A stretch of 11,203 nt of DNA from assembly GCA_001780385.1 (NCBI GenBank), contig MFGW01000186.1:30814-42016 (forward strand). The letters run 5' to 3'. The notes beneath the pieces were generated by a model. The model was given only the letters and a program-made list of their open reading frames with translations. It was not told the origin of the DNA and did not search any database. This DNA is from Candidatus Fischerbacteria bacterium RBG_13_37_8. Lineage in GTDB: Bacteria > Acidobacteriota > HRBIN11 > MFGW01. This document shows, one piece after another, positions 1 through 6,653 of the stretch; the first letter of the stretch is position 1, and each line of letters begins with the position of its first letter. The position numbers and the translations under genes are program-made.

Positions 1-1
1 T

Positions 2-223
2 GTAAAACCAAAAAATAAAGAATTAACAAATCTTACTTCCCTGCTTCAGGAGCGATTTAATCTGACAGAAATTTCACCTATCCATCCAAAAAAATCAGCC
101 AGGATTCGTACTAAACAGTCTCTTAAAAAAATAGCTGCATCTGTCGGATTATTGGACAAGCAAAAAGCATATATTCCGGAATGGAATTACAAAGAATATC
201 TTTGCCAACCACTATCCCGGTAA
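2..223 (+). CDS. C-terminal fragment of an unrecognised protein
   Basis: An open frame runs from the left edge (first full codon GTA at 2) to a TAA at 221-223 and gives 73 residues of a C-terminus. The fragment is basic, with several Lys/Arg clusters (for example HPKKSARIRTKQSLKK), and it ends YLCQPLSR. There is no membrane segment, signal peptide or motif that I recognise. It lies on the same strand as the protease genes but is separated from them by more than 600 bp of repeat-rich DNA, so it is unlikely to share their transcript. Coding status rests on the uninterrupted frame, its ordinary amino-acid mix and the abrupt change to repeat-like DNA after the stop. The function cannot be inferred from this piece. 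Confidence 0.5.
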   Translation, partial: VKPKNKELTNLTSLLQERFNLTEISPIHPKKSARIRTKQSLKKIAASVGLLDKQKAYIPEWNYKEYLCQPLSR

Positions 224-322
224 CCACTCCCCAATTATGACATAGCCCTAGCATCATTTCTGCATAGGATCAGAATCATTCAAGGCGATCGCCTATCCTC
301 CTAAAGGAACAGCAAGGATTCT

Positions 323-356
323 TTGCGAGCTTTGCGAAGCAGAACGTAGCAATCCC
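323..356. repeat. Partial dispersed repeat, copy A
   Basis: This 34-nt unit begins TTGCGAGC and ends GCAATCCC. It matches 7942-7975 at 30 of 34 positions, in the same orientation relative to the plus strand. It looks like one arm of the widespread 'TTGCGAG...AAGCAATCC' class of intergenic palindromic repeats seen in many environmental bacterial genomes. It lies immediately left of the complete element at 364-473. Mobility is not demonstrated. Confidence 0.6.
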
Positions 357-363
357 GAATTCC

Positions 364-473
364 TTGTCATTGTGAGTTTGCCGGAGGCAAACGCAACAAT
401 CCATAACAGACTTATAAGAAGCATGCAAGTTATGGATTATTACGTCTCGCTGGCGCGGGACTCATAATGACAA
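364..473. repeat. MITE-like terminal inverted repeat element, copy 1
   Basis: This is a 110-nt noncoding element with imperfect terminal inverted repeats. The left arm (364-402, starting TTGTCATTGTGAG) is roughly complementary to the right arm (434-473, ending CTCATAATGACAA). An inner perfect 7-bp stem, CCATAAC (401-407) with GTTATGG (429-435), closes the hairpin. A second copy lies at 8583-8689: the left arms agree at 34 of 36 positions and the right arms at 35 of 39, while the centre has diverged. Two copies with conserved arms and a variable middle fit a non-autonomous mobile or REP/MITE-like element. No transposase is present in the window and no target duplication is obvious. Confidence 0.7.
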
Positions 474-491
474 GACGTTCTGGATTGCTTC

Positions 492-521
492 GTAGGGGCA
501 GACGCGCGGGTCTGCCCCTAC
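492..521. repeat. Perfect 12-bp hairpin
   Basis: GTAGGGGCAGAC (492-503) pairs perfectly with GTCTGCCCCTAC (510-521) around a 6-nt loop (GCGCGG). It is far richer in GC than its surroundings. There is no T-run on either side, so it is not a classical intrinsic terminator. Its form matches GTAGGGGC-type palindromes that recur in intergenic regions of many bacteria. Confidence 0.65.
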
Positions 522-523
522 AG

Positions 524-550
524 CAAAGTTCAAGGAAACTTTGAACTTTG
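524..550. repeat. Perfect 10-bp hairpin
   Basis: CAAAGTTCAA (524-533) and TTGAACTTTG (541-550) are perfect inverted repeats around a 7-nt loop. The stretch continues into further TTGAA/TTCAA-type repeats to about 558. It begins only 2 nt after the 492-521 hairpin, so the two could form a tandem stem-loop structure. Confidence 0.55.
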
Positions 551-786
551 AACCTTGAAATCTGGATTGAATCTTATAGTGGGCACTTTTCTTGTTCGGA
601 TTTGGAATATTCATTTTTAGCATTGCGAGTTATCATTACTTTATACTGCCTTGTAATGCATAAAATATAATACCATAAAATTGTCAAGACAAATGTTTTG
701 ATTGAATGCTAATTTTTTTTCAATATGCTGATTTGCCAATTGTATAAAATAAACTTATCTTTTATTGCTTACATAATAAAAATGAA

Positions 787-815
787 TTGGTATTTCCTGA
801 CCTTTATGTTACAAT
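787..815 (+). promoter_or_regulatory. Probable sigma70-type promoter of the M28 protease gene
   Basis: A TTGGTA box (787-792) is followed, after a 17-nt spacer, by TACAAT (810-815), which matches the -10 consensus at 5 of 6 positions. Transcription would start near 822 and give a leader of about 25 nt that contains the GGAGG at 831-835. The layout resembles the one in front of the second protease gene. This is inferred from sequence only; promoter-like matches are easy to find in AT-rich DNA. Confidence 0.4.
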
Positions 816-846
816 AACAGATAACAAAACGGAGGAAAAATAAACA

Positions 847-3800
847 ATGAGTAAAAGATCATTTTTGATAGTATTGATAACCATAGTATTAGCTGGAATT
901 TCATTCGCATCTCAAAAAACGAATGACAAGGACCTAATCATAGTAGACAGTAAATATGAAACTATTCTCAGGGCAAATGACCTGCCTTATTTATGGAGAA
1001 GCATTAATTATATTATTGTGAAATGGGATAAAGAACAAAAGAATATAGTTAAAAATACATCAATCCCCATTCAAACAATTGCAGTAAATGTAGATAAGAC
1101 TAAAACGTTCTACATTTTTGAATTACGAGAGGATCAGGCAATTCCGCATGAATGGCGTAACCTTATACGGTTTCAGAAGGGACGTGATGTTATTCTTGAA
1201 ATAGAAATATCCAGGGCGGAGAAATGGATGGAGAAGGGATACGATGGCATTTCGCTTCAATTACCGGAACAGCAATGGGCAAAGCAGAAGGTATTGATTC
1301 CTTTCAGTTGTGGTTACAATGCATTAATTGATGATTTATTAAGCCGGACAAGCGCAAATCAGTGGTTAGACTGGGAAGAAAAAATGACCGGTTTAGAAAG
1401 TGTTGATATAGGAGGAACTAATTACACTGTCAGCACAAGATATTCCCCCGCATTATTTAATGGTCAAATTAATGCCAAAGCTTATGATTTTGCATTACAG
1501 CAAGCACAATCATGGCATTATGGGGCAAATATTGAAGAAGACCCTTATACTTATTCTGCTCAAACATGGAAGAATCTTGTTCTGACCATACCCGGACAGA
1601 CGGCTCCAAGCGATATAGTAATTATCAGTGCACACTATGATGACGTACCTTCTTCAGGAAATGCACCGGGTGCAGACGATAATATGTCCGGTTCAGCTAC
1701 TTTATTTGAAGCTGCGCGTTTATTGAGGCAATTTCGTTTTCAGCGAACCATAAAAATAATATTTTTCACTGGTGAAGAACAGGGTCTTATTGGAAGCGGG
1801 GCATATGTTAATGATCATCCTACAAGCAGTATTCTTGGTGTAGTGAATCTCGACATGTATGCTTATGATAGTGATAATGACAGGTGTTTTGAAATACATG
1901 CAGGAACAATGACTTCTTCACATGATATAGCATATTGTTTTGAAGACAGCATGACTGCTTACAGTTTAAATCTTTTAAACGATTTCCTGACAAGCAGCTC
2001 GACGGGAGGATCAGACCATGCTTCATTCTGGAATAAAGGTGTGGGTGCTATTGAAATTCTTGAGAATTCCCAGACTAATAATCAACCACAGGGGTGCGGT
2101 TCGACCGATTGGAATCCTTACTATCATACCTCCAGTGATACGATAGCAAATTTTGATATGCCCTTTGTATATGATGTATCCAGGGCAGGACTGGCAACTA
2201 TCGCAGCCATGGCAATCCCCATCGAAGCATGCTTTACAACAGCACCTGTTTTAACTGCTACACCCGGTTTACTCCAGGTTCAATTAGATTGGACAGCAGT
2301 GACAGGAGCAAATACTTACCGAGTGTATCGTTCGACACAAGGCTGCCAGGGTCAATGGGTAGAACTAACTGAAACTGCTTCCCTTACTTATACAGATACG
2401 AGCATAACCGGTGGCACCACTTATTTCTATTATGTTGAGGCTGTTCATAGTGATGGTTTCTGTGTCTCAGCAATGAGTAATTGTGCAACTGCGACGCCGC
2501 CGGCATGTACATCCTGTGCAGCATATCAGGCAGGTTCTGCTGCTATTACACAAATTACCGGTGGTGATGCAGATACTTTTCCTGATAATTGTGAAACTGC
2601 AACTACGCAAGTTACTGTCGAGAATATCGGCAGTGGTACAGCAGTCAATACGCAAGTAACGGTTACTTCAGCCGAACCATTTGTTTCAATAACCACTCCA
2701 ATGCCTATCGATGCAGGAGATATAACGGTTGGCAGTACCGCTAATGTTAGTTTTGACTATGATATTGGACCAGGATCAAACAAGGCAACCTGCATGGAAG
2801 CAGGTACATTTGCTATTTCGGTACAGGCGCAAGGTCAAACACCAGCCGCAGATGATACCTTTGATTTCACGTTTGAAGTGGATGGAACGAGCGGTGATAT
2901 TACATGGGAATTTGAGCCACTCACTGGACTGGAAGGCTGGACCGTAGAACAGGGTACGTGGGTACTCAGTTCGGCACGTGTCAATACCGGAGGAAGTACG
3001 AGAAGCGTTCATTCATCGCAAAGTCTCAATGAACAATGCGATGTTATGCTGTCACCTGAAATAATAGCTAATTCTACTACACAGCTTACTATTCCGAACT
3101 GGTACGCTATTGAACCACAAAGCGCTGCTACATGGTACGATAGAGCTAATGTGCACATCATTGATACTGCGACCAGTAATCGTACTTTAGTGAATCCTCT
3201 CAGCGGTAAATTATACCAAACAGGCACCTTCTTTGATTGGGGAACTGCATGCGATATATTCACCGAAGCAGGATGGGCTGGCAATAATACTGGTAATTTC
3301 TGGGGCAATTCAGTCTTTGACCTGAGTGCTTTTGATGGACAAAAAATTCAAATTGAATTGAAATACATGACGGATCAACTAGCGAGTGAAGAAGGTGTTT
3401 ATGTAGATGATATTTCCATCACCGATGTTATCGCCGCAGGATGTGATATGCAAAGTGATACCTGCACGCCCATGCCAATTCTGCAGCCGTATAATAATCA
3501 GAAACCAACAGTGGATGATTCCGGTTCACCAAAAGCTGCCAATGGTATAATAGATACAGATGAAACAGTATCCCTGGTTTCCACCATGGAAAACGTCGGA
3601 ACACTTATTGCTACTACTGTAACGGGTGTATTATCAACCTCGGACCCAATTACTATCGATCAACCAAATGCATCATATCCCGATATTGATACCGGTGCAC
3701 ACCAGAGCTGTACTTCATGCTACAGCATTACTGCTCCAGCAGCAAATCGTCCATCCGTACACTGGGATATTGACGTCACTGAAAATATCTCTGCAGCAGG

Positions 3801-4413
3801 CTATGGACCTGTGCCCTACAATTATACTTATCATATCGGCGAAAGTTTTGCAGATGTCAACATTATCTATGAATACTTTATTGAAACAATCTTTCACAAT
3901 AACATAACCTCGGGTTGCACAGCTACTAATTTCTGCCCTAATATTAATGTGTCACGTGATCAAATGGCTAAATTCCTCTGCCTGTCAATGGAAAAAAGTA
4001 CAGCCGGTTCATGCACGACAGCAGCATGTACCGAATTTTTTGATGATGTGCCTGCAACTAATCTATTCTGTTCATTCATTGAAGCTATCAAAAATGCAGG
4101 AATAACTGGTGGCTGCCAAGCAAATCCACCACTTTATTGCCCCAGTAGCATGACACAAAGAGATGCAATGGCAAAATTCGTATGTGTCGCTATGGAAGTA
4201 TCCAATCCCGGCTCCTGCCCTACTTCTGCATGTTCTGGCATATTTGATGATGTGACCTCAGGAAATATTTTCTGTTCATTTATCGAAGGTTTGTATAATG
4301 CCGGCGTTGTTTCCGGCTGCCAAACCTCACCACTGCTCTACTGCCCGGGTATCAATGTGCAAAGATTACAAATGGCAAAATTTCTTGCCCTCGGTTTTGG
4401 ATTAAACTTGTAA
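847..4413 (+). CDS. Secreted M28-family zinc peptidase with FN3/Ig-like modules and C-terminal SLH-like repeats
   Basis: This is an 1188-residue exported protein; M28 enzymes act as aminopeptidases or carboxypeptidases on peptides. The ATG at 847 lies 11 nt after GGAGG (831-835). A signal peptide is visible (residues 1-21, probable cut after SFA). A propeptide-like stretch is followed by an M28 domain at about 155-460. By alignment to Aeromonas aminopeptidase, all metal ligands are present: H263 (in HYDD), D278 (GADDN), E311 (TGEEQG), D336 (NLDMY) and H391 (SDHASFW), with E310 as the probable general base. Next come an FN3-like domain (about 463-553), a Cys-containing Ig/CARDB-like segment (about 554-680), a jelly-roll-like domain ending in VYVDDISI (about 683-860), another Ig-like segment (about 880-995), and three SLH-like repeats from 1001 to the end. 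The last probably fix the enzyme to the cell surface. Many Cys residues suggest disulfides. The peptidase assignment is firm; the substrate is unknown. Confidence 0.92.
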   Translation: MSKRSFLIVLITIVLAGISFASQKTNDKDLIIVDSKYETILRANDLPYLWRSINYIIVKWDKEQKNIVKNTSIPIQTIAVNVDKTKTFYIFELREDQAIPHEWRNLIRFQKGRDVILEIEISRAEKWMEKGYDGISLQLPEQQWAKQKVLIPFSCGYNALIDDLLSRTSANQWLDWEEKMTGLESVDIGGTNYTVSTRYSPALFNGQINAKAYDFALQQAQSWHYGANIEEDPYTYSAQTWKNLVLTIPGQTAPSDIVIISAHYDDVPSSGNAPGADDNMSGSATLFEAARLLRQFRFQRTIKIIFFTGEEQGLIGSGAYVNDHPTSSILGVVNLDMYAYDSDNDRCFEIHAGTMTSSHDIAYCFEDSMTAYSLNLLNDFLTSSSTGGSDHASFWNKGVGAIEILENSQTNNQPQGCGSTDWNPYYHTSSDTIANFDMPFVYDVSRAGLATIAAMAIPIEACFTTAPVLTATPGLLQVQLDWTAVTGANTYRVYRSTQGCQGQWVELTETASLTYTDTSITGGTTYFYYVEAVHSDGFCVSAMSNCATATPPACTSCAAYQAGSAAITQITGGDADTFPDNCETATTQVTVENIGSGTAVNTQVTVTSAEPFVSITTPMPIDAGDITVGSTANVSFDYDIGPGSNKATCMEAGTFAISVQAQGQTPAADDTFDFTFEVDGTSGDITWEFEPLTGLEGWTVEQGTWVLSSARVNTGGSTRSVHSSQSLNEQCDVMLSPEIIANSTTQLTIPNWYAIEPQSAATWYDRANVHIIDTATSNRTLVNPLSGKLYQTGTFFDWGTACDIFTEAGWAGNNTGNFWGNSVFDLSAFDGQKIQIELKYMTDQLASEEGVYVDDISITDVIAAGCDMQSDTCTPMPILQPYNNQKPTVDDSGSPKAANGIIDTDETVSLVSTMENVGTLIATTVTGVLSTSDPITIDQPNASYPDIDTGAHQSCTSCYSITAPAANRPSVHWDIDVTENISAAGYGPVPYNYTYHIGESFADVNIIYEYFIETIFHNNITSGCTATNFCPNINVSRDQMAKFLCLSMEKSTAGSCTTAACTEFFDDVPATNLFCSFIEAIKNAGITGGCQANPPLYCPSSMTQRDAMAKFVCVAMEVSNPGSCPTSACSGIFDDVTSGNIFCSFIEGLYNAGVVSGCQTSPLLYCPGINVQRLQMAKFLALGFGLNL

Positions 4414-4450
4414 AATGCGCCTATTATAATCCTTTTCCATGAAAAATTTT

Positions 4451-4472
4451 TAAACCACTGAGAACACAGAGA
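4451..4472. repeat. Short dispersed 'CCACTGAGAACACAGAGA' sequence
   Basis: The stretch TAAACCACTGAGAACACAGA in the gap between the two protease genes resembles the 'ACCACAGAGAACACAGAG' strings that recur in intergenic DNA of many environmental bacteria. Only one copy is seen here, so its repeat status rests on general knowledge and not on this window. Confidence 0.25.
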
Positions 4473-4485
4473 ATTTTAAAAAAGA

Positions 4486-4514
4486 TTGATTTAGCAAAAT
4501 TTTTTGTGTATTAT
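4486..4514 (+). promoter_or_regulatory. Probable sigma70-type promoter of the second protease gene
   Basis: TTGATT (4486-4491) and TATTAT (4509-4514) are separated by exactly 17 nt; they match consensus at 4 of 6 and 5 of 6 positions. The predicted start near 4521 leaves about 25 nt before the ATG at 4546, including the GGAGG at 4534-4538. This argues that the second protease can be transcribed independently of the first, although read-through is possible because no clear terminator separates them. Confidence 0.45.
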
Positions 4515-4545
4515 TAAATACAAATATGAAACCGGAGGAATGAAA

Positions 4546-6543
4546 ATGAAAACAACTATCATTAAATTATTTATTTTGTCATTGTCTTTATTTGCCAGCT
4601 TCTCTTTTTGTTTCAGTCATAGTAATGATAATGCACAAATTACCAAGAATCCTGCCAATTATGCTCTGCTCATTAATGATCAGCAAATGGATTTTAAAAA
4701 CTGGCAAATTGAATTGAAAAAATCAGGTTACTATGCCACGCACTGGTTTCCACCAACCGCTGCTATTTACAAGCTGATTTCACCTGATGAGCTTACTTTA
4801 AAACCTCCCGTGCCAGCATCAATTTATACAACTATTGCACCGGCTGAAATAACAGAACTAAGCAATGTATCAGATGAACTGAGAATTGCTGTCCATTCAT
4901 TCCTTGCTTTAACAGATATGGAAACTTCCGCAAAAGATACTTTGCCAATAATGGCACCCCTTGATGTTGAAAAGACCGATGCTCTTGTTCCTCCCATTCA
5001 ACATTATATTCCCTCAGGAACATGCAATGCTACGTTCTTAAAACGTTCAGGTTCAGAATATTTGCTCGGTAATATCTCAGTAAATGTTATTCTTCCTGAA
5101 AGCAATGGCGCCATTGATCCTTCAACAGAAAACTGGAGTCTTACTCGTGAAAACCAGGTAACATCTGCAATTACTACTGCAATGAATTTCTACACTTCTT
5201 CCTATAACCTTCATACAAACCTCACGCCCTCATTTACTTATCATTATTACCTCGGAAGAATCAATGCACTTGCACAAACCTCTTATGAACCTATTGTCAG
5301 ACCTTCTGATAATATGAATGAACCAGGTACCGGCGAAGGACTATGGACTAATCAAATTTACAATAATCTCGGTTATTCCGGTTTTACAAACCGCTGGTTG
5401 AAAGGACAGGAATTCAATGGAGATACTCGGAACAATGACGGAACTGACTGGGCATTTACCATGTTTGTGGTAGATAGTCTCAATGATTCCGATGGCATGT
5501 TTGCAGACAGTTGGTTTGCTTATGCATGGTTAGGTGGACCGCACAGCGTAATGACGTATGATAATGATGGCTGGACTATATCACAAATGAATATTGTCGC
5601 ACGTCATGAAACCGGTCATACTTTTTATGCATTGGACGAATATGCATCCTCAGCATGTACCTGCACGCAAGTAGCCGGTTATGTGAATTATCAGAACCAG
5701 AATTGTGAAAATAGCTGCCTGTTTAATGGAAACTGCATTATGTCATCATCGACCAAACAACTCGCGGGAGTTATCTGTTCATTCACACGTGGACAAATTG
5801 GTTGGGGAGATCCTGATGGTGATTTGGTCCCTGATCCTGTCCAAATTCCTCCTCAAACCTCTATAATTCCTTATGCTCCTGATCCAACGACCAATACTAT
5901 GCTTACTTATTTTGGGCAGGCTGATATTCAAACACGCCCCAATCAGAATCTCTATAATTATCAGTGTGATATAAATATACTCCACATTGGAGCCGTATAT
6001 TTCAGAATAAATGGTGGCGGTTGGATGGCAGCACCTGCTTGTGACGGCACCTATGATAGTGCAAGTGAATGTTATACTTTTACTATTGGACCACTAACTC
6101 CAGGACTTTATACTATTGATACGATGGGTGCTGATGAATTAGGACAAGCGGATTTGACGCCTGCTTCTGATACAGTTACCGTGCTCCCGGCAGCTCCTCC
6201 AGGTGAACCCACAATGCTGAAAGTAATGAAAAATGGCGCGAATCCAAACGACCTCGATCTCTCATGGATTCCTCCGGGTATCAACTGTGATCAATCCACC
6301 GTATTCGGCGTGTTCCGTGGATTAATCCCCACTGTTCATGGTGGAGGATATGATCATACTGCATTGGTTTGTTATATTACAACAACTTCAATGACTCTGC
6401 CGGATCCTGGCCCCAACACCTACTTGCTTGTAGTTGCATTTTCATCCACTAAAGAAGGCTCTTACGGCCGTACCAAGACAGGCGTTGAACGTCCCCAATC
6501 AGTTGCTCCATGCGTACCCACGCAAGACTTCACACCCTGCTAA
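4546..6543 (+). CDS. Secreted metzincin/M64-like zinc metalloprotease with Ig/FN3-like C-terminal domains
   Basis: This is a 665-residue exported protein. GGAGG at 4534-4538 lies 7 nt before the ATG at 4546, which excludes the in-frame ATG at 4540 (1 nt away) and a TTG at 4504. The N-terminus has Lys residues followed by a hydrophobic run (about residues 5-23), a signal peptide with no clear lipobox. The catalytic motif is HETGHTFYALDEY, with H354, E355 and H358; D364 falls where metzincins have their third ligand (HExxHxxGxxH/D), but Tyr361 replaces the usual Gly. NCIM at 396-399 could supply the Met-turn. The motif also resembles M64 (IgA peptidase) HExGHxxxxLxDEY, one residue shorter. About 480-545 looks Ig-like and about 555-640 FN3-like; the C-terminus is Cys-rich. 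No SLH repeats are present, so it may be released. It directly follows the M28 gene, suggesting joint extracellular protein breakdown. The metalloprotease class is likely; the exact family is uncertain. Confidence 0.82.
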   Translation: MKTTIIKLFILSLSLFASFSFCFSHSNDNAQITKNPANYALLINDQQMDFKNWQIELKKSGYYATHWFPPTAAIYKLISPDELTLKPPVPASIYTTIAPAEITELSNVSDELRIAVHSFLALTDMETSAKDTLPIMAPLDVEKTDALVPPIQHYIPSGTCNATFLKRSGSEYLLGNISVNVILPESNGAIDPSTENWSLTRENQVTSAITTAMNFYTSSYNLHTNLTPSFTYHYYLGRINALAQTSYEPIVRPSDNMNEPGTGEGLWTNQIYNNLGYSGFTNRWLKGQEFNGDTRNNDGTDWAFTMFVVDSLNDSDGMFADSWFAYAWLGGPHSVMTYDNDGWTISQMNIVARHETGHTFYALDEYASSACTCTQVAGYVNYQNQNCENSCLFNGNCIMSSSTKQLAGVICSFTRGQIGWGDPDGDLVPDPVQIPPQTSIIPYAPDPTTNTMLTYFGQADIQTRPNQNLYNYQCDINILHIGAVYFRINGGGWMAAPACDGTYDSASECYTFTIGPLTPGLYTIDTMGADELGQADLTPASDTVTVLPAAPPGEPTMLKVMKNGANPNDLDLSWIPPGINCDQSTVFGVFRGLIPTVHGGGYDHTALVCYITTTSMTLPDPGPNTYLLVVAFSSTKEGSYGRTKTGVERPQSVAPCVPTQDFTPC

Positions 6544-6550
6544 TAAAAAG

Positions 6551-6644
6551 GGGGTCAGGTCTTGGGTTTTTAATTTGCATTTTTGAGACTTGGAGAATGT
6601 GTACAGGCCTTGATTATTAAATTCAAAACCCAAGACCTGACCCC
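6551..6644. repeat. Long inverted-repeat (REP/MITE-like) element between convergent genes
   Basis: GGGGTCAGGTCTTGGGTTTT (6551-6570) is perfectly complementary to 6625-6644, and pairing continues to 6576/6619 with one mismatch, giving a stem of about 26 bp around a loop of about 42 nt. 'GGGGTCAGGTCTTG' ends are typical of elements associated with REP/IS200-like (RAYT) transposases in environmental genomes; no such transposase is in the window. The element starts 8 bp after the stop of the plus-strand protease and ends 10 bp before the stop of the minus-strand CreD-like gene. It is therefore well placed to act as a bidirectional terminator, which is an inference. Confidence 0.7.
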
Positions 6645-6653
6645 TTTCGTGGT

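Larger units (their letters stand above)
224..846. other. Repeat-rich intergenic region
   Basis: No convincing gene is visible in this 623-bp gap. The left part (about 320-560) is a mosaic of palindromic repeats listed separately: a partial element at 323-356, a complete terminal-inverted-repeat element at 364-473, and perfect hairpins at 492-521 and 524-550. The right part (about 570-786) is AT-rich and otherwise featureless, and leads into a probable promoter at 787-815. A single GGCGATCGCC palindrome is present at 284-293. Confidence 0.7.

Noticed and set aside
284..293. GGCGATCGCC palindrome as a cyanobacterial HIP1 signature
   Set aside because: It occurs once only, and the gene content gives no cyanobacterial signal.
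224..560. CRISPR array in the repeat-rich gap
   Set aside because: The repeats are few, of different families, and not evenly spaced direct repeats with unique spacers.
2467..3308. Open frames on the minus strand inside the M28 gene (2467-2655, 2776-3012, 3009-3308)
   Set aside because: They are antisense to a well-supported coding frame, lack ribosome binding sites and encode no recognisable protein.
4504..4545. Upstream TTG or ATG (4540) start for the second protease
   Set aside because: The TTG overlaps the spacer of the likely promoter, and the ATG at 4540 is only 1 nt from GGAGG. The ATG at 4546 has normal spacing and begins a signal peptide.
4598..4620. Lipoprotein signal at Cys22 of the second protease
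   Set aside because: The residues before the Cys (SFSF) do not fit a lipobox, so an ordinary signal peptide is more likely.
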